From the NCBI RefSeq assembly GCF_014650995.1, contig NZ_BMWA01000043.1, positions 1 through 48,528 on the forward strand: a stretch of 48,528 nt of DNA, written 5' to 3'. The stretch's first letter is position 1. Each line of letters begins with the position of its first letter. The position numbers were made by a program, and so were the translations under genes. The stretch is from Streptomyces viridiviolaceus. Its GTDB lineage: Bacteria > Actinomycetota > Actinomycetes > Streptomycetales > Streptomycetaceae. Under the pieces are notes generated by a model. It had not been told where the DNA came from. It saw nothing but the letters and a program-made list of their open reading frames with translations, and searched no databases. Positions 23,866-31,342 of this stretch are shown here, in pieces.

Positions 23866-24097
23866 TCATTGCGCCGGGTTCTCGCGCTCGGCGGCGAGTT
23901 CGGCGCGCTGCTGCTCGGCGGCCAGACGGGGGGGGGTTAAAGACGCCGATGCCGAAGTTGCCGAGCCCCTCGTGCTCCTCCATCACTTCGGCCAGGGTCG
24001 GCCAATTGAGGTGGCGGCGGCGAGCGTTCAAGTACGTCGTTTCGGTGGCGGCCTGGAAAGCGCGAATCCACGACTTCTGACGGTGGTTCTGGGTCAT
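23866..24097 (-). pseudogene. small gene with C9-tract frameshift
   Basis: The frame opens at ATG 24097, overlapping the previous stop by 4 nt, and reads MTQNHRQKSWIRAFQAA through LGNFGIGVFN. A run of nine C (plus-strand G at 23928-23936) then shifts it. With eight C it would continue as RLAAEQQRAELAAEREN and stop at 23866, giving 76 residues and a normal end against the next gene. As written it runs to 23852 in an unnatural Arg-rich frame. This is a sequence error, a mutation, or a phase-variable tract. Function unknown. Confidence 0.6.
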
Positions 24098-24273
24098 CGG
24101 GTGCTCCTCGCGGGACTGCCCACGTTCCCCGCACGGATGTCTGATGACCTGGCGGAAGTGCAGGGCGCGATTCGGAGAACCTTGTCTTCGCCGCCACGGC
24201 GGACGTGGGCCACCGTGACTCGGAGCGGGCAGGCGCTATCTGCCAAAAGCAGCATACCCATCTGCTCACTCAT
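24094..24273 (-). CDS. small hypothetical protein, 59 residues
   Basis: ATG 24273 with GGGAG upstream. The product begins MSEQMGMLLLADSACPLRV and continues with a short strand-rich part (TVAHVRRGGEDKVLRIAP). No family is recognised. Its stop overlaps the next start by 4 nt (ATGA), which supports it as a real, cotranscribed gene. Confidence 0.5.
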   Translation of the reverse strand: MSEQMGMLLLADSACPLRVTVAHVRRGGEDKVLRIAPCTSARSSDIRAGNVGSPARSTR

Positions 24274-24360
24274 ACCCGCAAACTCCCGACGCCGCCCGCA
24301 AAGGCTCTCGCCCGCTTCCCCCACAGGCCCATGGGCCCCTCCGCGCGCCGTTCGTTGGTG

Positions 24361-24577
24361 ATGACGCAGGACTGCCGATTGTGTCCCGGCTGCTACCGGC
24401 CGGTCTACGAGAGCTCTTCCTCACACGCCCTCATCGGCGCCGGTCCGCTCCCGGTGATCGGGCTTGTGCAGGCTGTGCGCCGAGGGAACCACGCTTCGCT
24501 CGCTGCGCCAGGCCGACGTGCCCGTCGACCCGCACCAACGCGCCGTGCTGGAGACCGTGGCTGCCGCTCTGGCGTAG
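24361..24577 (+). pseudogene. frameshifted small zinc-ribbon-like gene
   Basis: ATG 24361 opens with CRLCPGCYRPVYE, a Cys cluster. Near 24460-24475 the coding pattern moves to another frame, which continues CRLCAEGTTLRSLRQADVPV and ends VLETVAAALA at a TAG (24575-24577). Together the two halves look like one small protein with two CxxC knuckles, broken by a one-base shift. Function unknown; the second half overlaps the 3' side of the DUF6415 gene region but not its coding frame. Confidence 0.4.
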
Positions 24578-24586
24578 CGGGGCGCC

Positions 24587-25018
24587 TCATACGGCCTGAG
24601 TGACTGCGGCGTCCAGGCGGTCCAGGCGTTCGTAGAGGGCGCGGACGAGGCGGGCGCGGTTCTGGACGCAGCGCACGGTGCCCTCGATCGTCGTGGAGAG
24701 CCGGCCCTCCGCCTCGCGTAGGACAACGTCAGCGAGCGCCTTGTCCTGGGGCAGCTGGTCGGCACGGCGGCGGACGTCGGCGGCGATGGCGCGGGCGTGG
24801 CCGGTGAGCTGGAGGGCGATCTGCTCCAAGTCACGGGTCGTCAGCGTGTCTTCGCCGGTCCATGCGAGGACGGCCTTGACGAGGCTCTCGTACGGTTCGC
24901 GATCGAGCGGGACCCCGGCTTCGATCAGGCCGTCGGGGTCGTGCAGGACCGTGTGCGTGCTGGTGTGCATGGCGGGCCTCGCTGCTGGAGCGTCTTGGCG
25001 TGGGTGCCTGGCGGTCAC
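24587..25018 (-). CDS. DUF6415-like protein
   Basis: GTG 25018 overlaps the preceding stop (GTGA) and gives 143 residues; ATG 24970 with GAGG upstream would give 127. The core VKAVLAWTGEDTLTTRDLEQ followed by LQLTGHARAIAADVRRRADQ matches the actinomycete DUF6415 family, small helical proteins found near regulators and sometimes near natural product genes. The biochemical role is unknown. A second helical part ends LYERLDRLDAAV. It forms a pair with the 60-residue gene upstream. Confidence 0.65.
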   Translation of the reverse strand: MTARHPRQDAPAARPAMHTSTHTVLHDPDGLIEAGVPLDREPYESLVKAVLAWTGEDTLTTRDLEQIALQLTGHARAIAADVRRRADQLPQDKALADVVLREAEGRLSTTIEGTVRCVQNRARLVRALYERLDRLDAAVTQAV

Positions 25019-25197
25019 CGCTGGGGGTCCTCGCCGTCGCCGGGCCTGTCGTCCTGGTCCTCGCCGTGCTGACCGAGGAACCGGGCGAAGCCCCGGTCTG
25101 CGCGGGCCAGCAGGGCCGACGAGGGGACGCCGTAGGCGGGCGACTGGAGGTCGCTACTTTCCGCAGCCAGGGCGGTTCTGTCGGTGTGTACGCGCAT
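25015..25197 (-). CDS. small hypothetical protein, 60 residues
   Basis: ATG 25197 is preceded by GGAGAGG. The protein is hydrophilic, with ARADRGFARFLGQHGEDQDD at the C-terminus, and has no recognised domain. The 4-nt overlap with the DUF6415 gene suggests a two-gene operon, downstream of and on the same strand as the DUF5753 operon but separated from it by about 95 nt. Confidence 0.45.
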   Translation of the reverse strand: MRVHTDRTALAAESSDLQSPAYGVPSSALLARADRGFARFLGQHGEDQDDRPGDGEDPQR

Positions 25198-25293
25198 GAG
25201 GCCCCGCCTCTCCAGCTGGTGGTCCGTCGGTGCCGTCGACGCTACGCACCTACGGTCCGCGCCCTCAACGAAGTTGCGGAGAATTGCGCAGGT

Positions 25294-26145
25294 TCACTCT
25301 AGGGCGTCGATCACAGCCTGAATGAGGGCGCGGGCGGCGTCGCCGTAGACGGCCATCGAGGCGAGGCCGGCGAACGCCTTGGCGTAGTCGGCGACCTCTC
25401 GCGGCTGCGTCACCTTGATCTCCGCCGTCAGTGTCTCCACCACGGCCGTGGTGTCGTCGTGGATGTAGAACGCCTCCAGCGGCCACACGGTGCGCTGCGC
25501 GGTGAACGGGATGATTCCCAGCGAGACGGAGGCGAGCGGCATGACGGCCAGGAGGTGGCGCAGCTGCCCGCGCATCGCCTCGGGGCCGACGGTTCGGTAG
25601 CGCAGGACGGACTCTTCCATGAGGACGACGTAGCGGTGGCCGCCCTCGTAGAGGAACCGGGAGCGGGCGACGCGGGCGGCGACGGCTTCGGCGACGTCAT
25701 CCGGGGTGCCCTGGAAGGCGGTGATCTGCTTCATGAGGGCCGTCGCGAACGCCGACGTCTGGAGGAAGCCCGGGGGCAGATTGGAGACGTAGACCCGGCA
25801 GTGGCGGGTCTGCTCGTGCAGGGCGTACCAGTCTTGCTGGACCTGGCGCATGCCGTTGCGGTGCAGGCGGCGCCACTCCATGTACATCGAGTCGACGGCG
25901 CGGGCGGTGGCGATGAGGTCGTCGGTCTGGTCGTCGGCGCCGCACGCCGTACACCAGGCGCGGATGTCCGCGTCCGAGGGCAGGGCCGCGCCCTTTTGGA
26001 TGCGCGTGGTCTTGGCGGGGTGCCAGCCGCACCGGGCGGAGAGTTCCTTCCCGGTGAGGCCGGCGTCCTTGCGCAGGTGCATGAGCCGCACGGCGAGCGC
26101 CTCACGGGCCCCCTGTGCGCTGGACGATGGGGAGGCGGTCGGCAT
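25294..26145 (-). CDS. XRE-family regulator with DUF5753 domain
   Basis: Protein of 283 residues. Residues 15-65 form a helix-turn-helix: ALAVRLMHLRKDAGLTGKEL, CGWHPAKTTRIQKGAALPS. Residues 90-280 are DUF5753: the YVSNLPPGFLQTSAFATAL segment, RFLYEGGHRYVVLMEESVL, QLRHLLAVMPLASVSLGIIP, and a final YAKAFAGLASMAVYG. These regulators, the Scr1-like class, usually sit with a small partner such as DUF397 or DUF6879 and control development or antibiotic genes in Streptomyces. Here the DUF6879 gene ends 30 nt upstream, giving the expected pair. Confidence 0.9.
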   Translation of the reverse strand: MPTASPSSSAQGAREALAVRLMHLRKDAGLTGKELSARCGWHPAKTTRIQKGAALPSDADIRAWCTACGADDQTDDLIATARAVDSMYMEWRRLHRNGMRQVQQDWYALHEQTRHCRVYVSNLPPGFLQTSAFATALMKQITAFQGTPDDVAEAVAARVARSRFLYEGGHRYVVLMEESVLRYRTVGPEAMRGQLRHLLAVMPLASVSLGIIPFTAQRTVWPLEAFYIHDDTTAVVETLTAEIKVTQPREVADYAKAFAGLASMAVYGDAARALIQAVIDALE

Positions 26146-26175
26146 GAGGTGCGTGGCCCTTGGGTTGTGCGTCGG

Positions 26176-26703
26176 TCAGATGCGGTAATCGGCGTGCTCG
26201 GTGGCCAGGTCCCACACCGCACGGAACGCCTCAGCGCACAGCTTGACCGCGCTCGGGTCGTCGGTGTGGTCGGGCTCGAGGGCCTGGCCATCACCGGAGA
26301 AGATGTTCCACCGCACGATCCGGTCGTCGATGAGCCAGAAGTCGTTGCCGGGCAGCGCGAAGGTGGAGGCGCGGCGGCGGGAAAGCCAGCGGACCTGTTC
26401 GCCGGCGCGGACGTTGGCGTCGGTGATGGCGTGCTCGAAGCGGATGTAGTCGGTGACGGGCTCGGACACGACCCGGGCCCGCAGGACCTTCACCCCGCGG
26501 GCGACGGTCCGCTCCACCAGCGGCAGCCACCCGCTCCAGAACTCCGAGTCGTCCGCGGGCACGCTCCCGTCGCGCAGGAACGCCTCAAAGACCTCCCGCT
26601 CCTCCCCCACGGCGTAGACGTCCCGCAGCTCCAGGTGCAGAGCGTGCTGCTGGGCGGAGTCGAGCAGGTCCTCAAAGCCGGGCGTGGGCGGCTTCTGCAG
26701 CAT
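26176..26703 (-). CDS. DUF6879 family protein
   Basis: Protein of 175 residues from ATG 26703, inside the end of the preceding gene (32-nt overlap). The pattern matches the DUF6879 family: AQQHALHLELRDVYAV, EFWSGWLPLVERTVARGVKV, DYIRFEHAITDANVRAGEQV, and the LPGNDFWLIDDRIVRWNIF block. These proteins accompany DUF5753 regulators in Streptomyces, and the pair may act like a toxin-antitoxin-style regulator, though the enzymatic role is not known to me. There are no membrane segments. Confidence 0.8.
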   Translation of the reverse strand: MLQKPPTPGFEDLLDSAQQHALHLELRDVYAVGEEREVFEAFLRDGSVPADDSEFWSGWLPLVERTVARGVKVLRARVVSEPVTDYIRFEHAITDANVRAGEQVRWLSRRRASTFALPGNDFWLIDDRIVRWNIFSGDGQALEPDHTDDPSAVKLCAEAFRAVWDLATEHADYRI

Positions 26704-26986
26704 CACACGCCTCCCTGATCTGCGCCACCATCCGGACCGGGATCCGGATGACCCCTTCGTCGTCTGCGGGCGGACTGTCCTGGCTGCAAGCGGCCCTGGT
26801 CGCCGCGTCGGCGAACTTGCCCTGCAGAACCAGTTCCGGCCCCTGGGCGGTGTCGGTGTCCACCCGCACCGCTTGCGTTGCACGCTGCGGTAACGACGAG
26901 ACCGCCTCCCGGCGGACGTCTGCCGGTCGACGGCCCGATCCCTCACCGTGGGCATGGAGCGGGGCCGAGACGATCTGACCGGTCAT
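26672..26986 (-). CDS. hypothetical protein heading DUF6879/DUF5753 operon
   Basis: ATG 26986 gives 104 residues. The coding pattern continues to 26672, overlapping the DUF6879 start in another frame, which argues for a real, coupled gene. The C-terminal half has GPELVLQGKFADAATRAAC and VIRIPVRMVAQIREACDAA; no family is recognised. The start lies 55 nt from the palindrome that separates it from the divergent antitoxin gene, so it may be under the same repressor. Confidence 0.55.
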   Translation of the reverse strand: MTGQIVSAPLHAHGEGSGRRPADVRREAVSSLPQRATQAVRVDTDTAQGPELVLQGKFADAATRAACSQDSPPADDEGVIRIPVRMVAQIREACDAAEAAHARL

Positions 26987-27040
26987 GTGCACGGCCCCGG
27001 GGCCTGTCGGACCGGGCTCGTCTGCTCTCACATCCAGCTC

Positions 27041-27079
27041 GTACCGCGTTCCTCTACCAGCAGTAGAGGAACGCGGTAC
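27041..27079. promoter_or_regulatory. perfect 17-bp inverted repeat operator
   Basis: GTACCGCGTTCCTCTAC and its exact complement flank CAGCA. The site ends 10 nt before the antitoxin-like start at 27090 and lies 55 nt from the divergent start at 26986. Position and symmetry fit autorepression by a ribbon-helix-helix antitoxin that would also cover the divergent promoter. Confidence 0.7.
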
Positions 27080-27089
27080 AGTAAGGCAT

Positions 27090-27365
27090 ATGGCAGCAGA
27101 TGAGACGAGCATCAAGGTGAGCGCGGCGGCGCGGGACAGGCTGGCGCAGCTGGCCGCCGAGCACGGCACGACGATCCGGAACCTGGTGGAAGAGCTGGCG
27201 CAGGACACGCCGACCAGGGCCGAGTACGCCGAGCGTGCCGAGCTGGCCCGCGCCGAGCTCGCCTCCGCGCTGGGCCAGGCGCCAAGCCAGGAGGCCGAGG
27301 CGAAGGCCCGTGCGCTGCTTGAGCGCCTGGGCGGAGCGCACCATGGCTCGCAGACGGCCGCGTAG
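27090..27365 (+). CDS. antitoxin-like DNA-binding protein
   Basis: Protein of 91 residues from ATG 27090. Residues 6-40 (TSIKVSAAARDRLAQLAAEH, TIRNLVEELA) have the strand plus two helices of ribbon-helix-helix or CopG-like antitoxins. The C-terminal half is a long Ala/Glu/Arg helix that would wrap a toxin. It overlaps the next gene by one base (TAG/GTG) and starts right behind a perfect palindrome, the usual layout of an autoregulated antitoxin-toxin pair. Confidence 0.7.
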   Translation: MAADETSIKVSAAARDRLAQLAAEHGTTIRNLVEELAQDTPTRAEYAERAELARAELASALGQAPSQEAEAKARALLERLGGAHHGSQTAA

Positions 27366-27763
27366 TGGCGGCGATCTCGGTCGTTCTGGACCACACCACC
27401 GCCGCCGCTTTGTACGACCCGAAGGACCCGTTCAACGAGGCGGTCGCCGCGTTCTACGTCCAGGCCTCCGGCGGGCTCGGTGATCTGTATGCGCCGGTAC
27501 TGTCGCTGACAGCCGGTGACGCCGAGCGGCCCGGGCTGCTGGGCTACATCAAGGGACTGCGGTTCATCCGGATCGAGGCCTTCGACACCGACGCCGCGGT
27601 CACCGCCACCGAACTGCTGCGCTTCGGGCACTCCTGGGCCGCCGTCCACGCCATCCACGCCGCCCGCCCCTCCGCCGCCCACCCCGCCGGGCGGTTTCTG
27701 CTCACCCTGACGCCCAAGGCATACGCCGGCACCGGCGTCCAGGCCGTCCACCCCGGCCAGTAA
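27365..27763 (+). CDS. PIN-like putative toxin
   Basis: Protein of 132 residues from GTG 27365. The opening SVVLDHTTAAALY recalls the first strand and Asp of PIN-domain RNases, and the end FLLTLTPKAYAGTGVQAVHP recalls their final strand. The middle Glu and second Asp of the catalytic quartet are not clear; an Asp in IEAFDTDAA is a candidate. It may therefore be an active divergent PIN or an inactive relative. The operon position after an RHH-type antitoxin supports a toxin role more than the sequence does. Confidence 0.55.
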   Translation: MAAISVVLDHTTAAALYDPKDPFNEAVAAFYVQASGGLGDLYAPVLSLTAGDAERPGLLGYIKGLRFIRIEAFDTDAAVTATELLRFGHSWAAVHAIHAARPSAAHPAGRFLLTLTPKAYAGTGVQAVHPGQ

Positions 27764-28194
27764 ACGTCAGCCGCCGACGGCAGAAGACGGTCACCACGAC
27801 CCGCCAGCACCGCCGCCACGACCGTCGCTGTGCCCCAGGCCTGGCCCGCCGCCTGACACCAGCAAGACCCGGCACTGCTTCGCCGGGAGCAGCACCGCTC
27901 GTGGTACACGCCGAGCTCCACCGTCATCCGCCAGCGCGGTGGCGAAAATCTGGCGACTCGGAGGAACCGCTCGACTACGGTCGCCGGGGAGGTATGACGA
28001 CACGGTCCGGCTCTCGGGTGTCAGGGACAAACCGTTCGGGTCGTGATCTACGCCTCACGGGCCGTCGAGAAGGGCGCCAGCCTCGCAGACCTCGGGCGCG
28101 CCTGGCAGGTCTCACGGCAAGGCGCCCGGCACTGCTGGAGCGTCCTCAAGCGCCGGATCCGCCCGGACATCCCCCGGCAGCGTCCCGACAGGCA
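27764..28194. other. gap with possible HTH remnant
   Basis: No intact gene is convincing. From GTG 28043 the plus strand reads IYASRAVEKGASLADLGRAW followed by QVSRQGARHCWSVLKRR, a helix-turn-helix-like piece that then runs into the opposing gene. It is probably a fragment of a DNA-binding protein. Confidence 0.3.
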
Positions 28195-28398
28195 CTACCG
28201 CAACGGTGCGGGAATGAAGTGGCGCAGGGCGCGACGCACCTCGTCGCGCAGTTGGGCGTCGGTCAGTGCGGCCGGCTCCTGCTGAAGCCGGTCCAGGCGC
28301 CGGCCAGCTTCGCGCGCACGGCGCAGGGCTGCCTCGGCGAGCGGTCCGCCGACGACTCGGTCATGGGCGTAGAGGCCGTCCTCGATGTTCTTCATCAT
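28195..28398 (-). CDS. small hypothetical protein, 67 residues
   Basis: ATG 28398 with GGAAGGGAA upstream. The product is a single helical unit (MMKNIEDGLYAHDRVVGGPL, then RRAREAGRRLDRLQQEP and LRDEVRRALRHFIP). No family is recognised and no partner is adjacent. Confidence 0.5.
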   Translation of the reverse strand: MMKNIEDGLYAHDRVVGGPLAEAALRRAREAGRRLDRLQQEPAALTDAQLRDEVRRALRHFIPAPLR

Positions 28399-28711
28399 GG
28401 TTCCCTTCCGCCCGGGGCCGGCATCTTCGTGATGAAGACGGCCTGCCGAACCCAGGCGGGCGGGAACGTAGAGCGCCTGAGGCGTTACCGTCCTGTCCTG
28501 CCCGGCTAGGCGCGGCCGGGGGCCGTCCGGGGGGACTGGGGGGACCGTCAGGGGCGGTGCGGGAGCCGGGGGATGTCTGCGGTCTCGACTGCATCTGAAG
28601 CTGGTCACGGCCCTCGCGGTGCGTACGGTGCGGGAGCTCAGGGTCGGGCAATGAGGTCACCCCTTTTGTGGCAAGGAGAGCGAGTCGGCCACCGCGTGAT
28701 CCTCGGGGGTT

Positions 28712-28860
28712 GTGTGGACTCCTGAAGATCGTGCGGTGGCCGTGGGCCAGGGTGTGGACCCTGCGCGCTGGCGGGCGATGTTGTATCAGCTCATGGCCTG
28801 GATCGCGGGAGATTCGGTCGAGTTGAGCGCCAGGAGACCGCCCGCCGGCGGTCATTCAGC
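28712..28860 (+). mobile_element. remnant of IS701-like transposase N-terminus
   Basis: The translated stretch VDPARWRAMLYQLMAWIAG resembles the N-terminus of IS701-family transposases, which typically have VDPARW then a helix ending in IAGRF. After about 40 codons the similarity stops, close to the end of the gluconokinase gene. Only this piece is present; terminal repeats were not found. The rest of 28399-28711 shows nothing I can name. Confidence 0.4.
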
Positions 28861-29421
28861 AGGGGCGAGAGGGAGTCTCCGCATGATCTCCTCGACCAGC
28901 AGCGCCGGTTTCGCGGCTGCTTGGATGGTGAGGGCTGCTTCGTCCGGGTCCGGCGGTTCCAGCGTGTGCAGTTGGGAGTGCAGGAGCGCGGTGGGCATGA
29001 AGTGGTCGAGGCGCGCTTCGAGCCGCCGCTGGAGCATCTCGGGACTGCCCGTCAGGTGGACGAACACCACTCCTGGGCGACGTAGCAGGTCCCGGTAGTT
29101 CCTCTTGAGCGCGGAGCAGGTGATCACGCCGGGGCGGCCCTGCGCGAGTTGGTGATCGATCCAGCCTGCCACCCGCTGGAGCCAGGGCAGCCGGTCGGTG
29201 TCGTCGAGCGGTTGCCCGGCCGCCATCTTGGCGATGTTGCTCGGCGGATGGAGGTCGTCGCCCTCCTCCAGGGCCCAGCCGAGGCTGCCGGCCAGCATCC
29301 CCGCAACGGTGGACTTCCCGCACCCTGACACCCCCATGATGACCAGGACCGCCACCTCGTGGCCGGGCCCGTCCCCCGTCCCGGGGACGGTTGACGGAAA
29401 GGGGGAGGCCGCCGTGGTCAT
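28852..29421 (-). CDS. gntK: gluconokinase
   Basis: Protein of 189 residues. The P-loop MGVSGCGKSTV is at about 28-38, and the family pattern follows: LEEGDDLHPPSNIAKMAAG, PLDDTDRLPWLQRVAGWI, ITCSALKRNYRDLLR, and FVHLTGSPEMLQRRL with DHFMPTALLHSQL. It phosphorylates D-gluconate with ATP to 6-phosphogluconate in the cytoplasm. Its ATG overlaps the stop of the 6-phosphogluconate dehydrogenase gene by 4 nt, so kinase and dehydrogenase are made together. It is the last gene of the minus-strand operon that starts with the MFS carrier. Confidence 0.93.
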   Translation of the reverse strand: MTTAASPFPSTVPGTGDGPGHEVAVLVIMGVSGCGKSTVAGMLAGSLGWALEEGDDLHPPSNIAKMAAGQPLDDTDRLPWLQRVAGWIDHQLAQGRPGVITCSALKRNYRDLLRRPGVVFVHLTGSPEMLQRRLEARLDHFMPTALLHSQLHTLEPPDPDEAALTIQAAAKPALLVEEIMRRLPLAPAE

Positions 29422-30869
29422 GCCGCCCCCTCGGTGCGGGCACCGGACCAGTCGGTGTGGAAGACCCCGGGGCGGTCCACCCGCTGGTATCCGTGCGCCC
29501 CGAAGTAGTCGCGCTGGGCCTGGAGGAGGGCCGCGGGCAGGCGGTCGGCGCGCAGCGAGTCGTAGTAGGCCAGGCTCGCGGACATCGCCGGTATCGGCAC
29601 TCCGTGGGCAGCGGCAATGCCGATGATCCGCCGCCAGGGCAGCTGCGCTTCGGCGAGCGCCTCGCGGAAGGGGGTGGCGGTCAGGAGGGGAAGCCGTGAC
29701 CGGGCGGGCGCGGCGTAGGCGTTGGTCATGTCATCGAGGAGTCCGGCCCGGATGATGCAGCCGCCGCGCCAGATCCGCGCCAGTGTGGCGAGGTCGACGT
29801 CCCAGCCGTAGGCGGTGGCGGCGGCCGTGATGAGGTCGAATCCCTGCGCGTAGGCGACCAGCTTGGACGCGTGCAGAGCGAGCCGGGTGTCCTCGCTGAA
29901 GTCGTCCGTGGTGGGTAGCGGCGGCGCGGGGCGGGGAGACTGGGGCAGCAAGGCTCCCGCCTCGCGCAGCCCTGATGTTGCCGAGAGGCTGCGGGCGAGG
30001 ACCGACTCGGCGATGGTGGGTACGGGGCAGGCGAGGTCGAGCGCGGTCTGCACGGTCCATCCGCCCGTGCCCTTCATCCCCGCGCTGTCGCGTACGACGT
30101 CCACGAACGCGTGGCCGGTCGCGAGGTCGGTGTGGCTCAGCACCTCGGCGGTGATCTCCACGAGGTAGGAGTTCAGCGGACCGTGGTTCCACTGCGCGAA
30201 TATCTCGCCGATGCGCTGCGGCGGCACGTCGAGCACGCGTCGGTGCAGGTCGTAGGTTTCGGCGATGAGCTGCATGTCGGCGTACTCAATGCCGTTGTGG
30301 ACCATCTTGACGAAGTGCCCGGCTCCGCCGGGGCCGACCCGGGCACAGCAGGGTCGGCCGTCGACCTTCGCGGCGATCTTCTCCAGCAGTGGCCTGACCG
30401 ATACGTAGGCGGTTTCCGAGCCGCCGGCCATGATGGCGGGGCCGTGCAGCGCTCCTTCCTCGCCGCCGGAGATGCCGGCGCCGACGAAGTGGATGCCGCG
30501 GTGGGTGAGGGCCGATTCGCGGCGCTGGGTGTCGGTGAAGTGGGCGTTGCCGCCGTCGACGACGATGTCCCCGGGGGAGAGCAGCGGGACCAGTTCGTTG
30601 AGCAGGGCGTCGGTGGGGTCTCCCGCTGGCACCATGAGGACGATCCTTCTGGGCCGCGGCAGCACCGCGACGACGGCTGTGAGGTCCTCACAGGCGATCA
30701 GCGTGCCCTCGGCACCGTAGGTCGAGAGCAGTTCCTGGGCCTTGTGGGGCGAGCGGTTGTGTACGGCGGTCGCGAACCCGTTCCGGGCCAGGTTGCGTGC
30801 GAGGTTGGAGCCCATGACGCCGAGTCCGATGACGGCTACGTCCGCCGAGGATGGCTGTGGGTGGTGCAT
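29418..30869 (-). CDS. gnd: 6-phosphogluconate dehydrogenase, decarboxylating
   Basis: Protein of 483 residues, the full length for the long Gnd form. The N-terminus is a nucleotide-binding fold (VIGLGVMGSNLARNLARNGF, then HNRSPHKAQ favouring NADP). Catalytic segments ISGGEEGALHGPAIMAGG and KMVHNGIEYADMQLIAETY are intact, including the conserved Lys and His-Asn-Gly-Ile-Glu-Tyr run. It converts 6-phosphogluconate to ribulose 5-phosphate and CO2 with NADPH formation. Ribulose 5-phosphate is exactly the acceptor used by HxlA encoded 6 kb away in the same cassette. The gene lies 10 nt after the RbsD-like gene. Confidence 0.95.
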   Translation of the reverse strand: MHHPQPSSADVAVIGLGVMGSNLARNLARNGFATAVHNRSPHKAQELLSTYGAEGTLIACEDLTAVVAVLPRPRRIVLMVPAGDPTDALLNELVPLLSPGDIVVDGGNAHFTDTQRRESALTHRGIHFVGAGISGGEEGALHGPAIMAGGSETAYVSVRPLLEKIAAKVDGRPCCARVGPGGAGHFVKMVHNGIEYADMQLIAETYDLHRRVLDVPPQRIGEIFAQWNHGPLNSYLVEITAEVLSHTDLATGHAFVDVVRDSAGMKGTGGWTVQTALDLACPVPTIAESVLARSLSATSGLREAGALLPQSPRPAPPLPTTDDFSEDTRLALHASKLVAYAQGFDLITAAATAYGWDVDLATLARIWRGGCIIRAGLLDDMTNAYAAPARSRLPLLTATPFREALAEAQLPWRRIIGIAAAHGVPIPAMSASLAYYDSLRADRLPAALLQAQRDYFGAHGYQRVDRPGVFHTDWSGARTEGAA

Positions 30870-30879
30870 GAGCGGGGTC

Positions 30880-31326
30880 CTATCGGCCTGTGGCGGGCTC
30901 GGGGGGTGTGATGAGGGCGCCGAGCCGGAGCAGCACGTTGCCGAACCGGCGGGTGTCGCCGGTGACGACGGCGAGCGCGAGGTCGCCCTGGCGGGCCAGT
31001 TCGTAGAACGCGTACCGCTCGACGTACTCCAGCGGCACCCCTGTCGGCAGGGTCTCGGCGACCTCCTGCTGCACCGTGCTGGGCAGGGCGTCGGCCGTCG
31101 CCTTGATCTGGCTGGCGTGCTCGACCACCACGGTGTCGAGCACCGCCCTGAGCACGTCCGGGATGGTGGGTGCTCCGGCGGTGAGATGCAGGTGCACGGT
31201 GTGGGCGTTCGGCCCCACGGCCGTCGCGGCGGCGTAGTGGGCGTCGGCGATCAGAACGGTGGACTTGTGTCCGGCCGTGGCCAGCGCCTGCAGTATCTGC
31301 GGGTGGGTGATGGTGCCCTTGATCAT
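30880..31326 (-). CDS. RbsD/FucU-type sugar mutarotase
   Basis: Protein of 148 residues with the RbsD/FucU pattern: MIKGTITHPQILQALATAGH with the catalytic-type His, VLIADAHYAA, and the C-terminal YAFYELARQGDLALAVVTGD with RRFGNVLLRLG. Family members interconvert anomers or pyranose/furanose forms of sugars such as ribose or fucose. In this operon it could prepare an aldose or keto-aldonate for the SDR or kinase. It starts 16 nt after the SDR gene. Which sugar it acts on cannot be told from the sequence. Confidence 0.8.
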   Translation of the reverse strand: MIKGTITHPQILQALATAGHKSTVLIADAHYAAATAVGPNAHTVHLHLTAGAPTIPDVLRAVLDTVVVEHASQIKATADALPSTVQQEVAETLPTGVPLEYVERYAFYELARQGDLALAVVTGDTRRFGNVLLRLGALITPPEPATGR

Positions 31327-31342
31327 GTGCGTCCGTTCGGGA

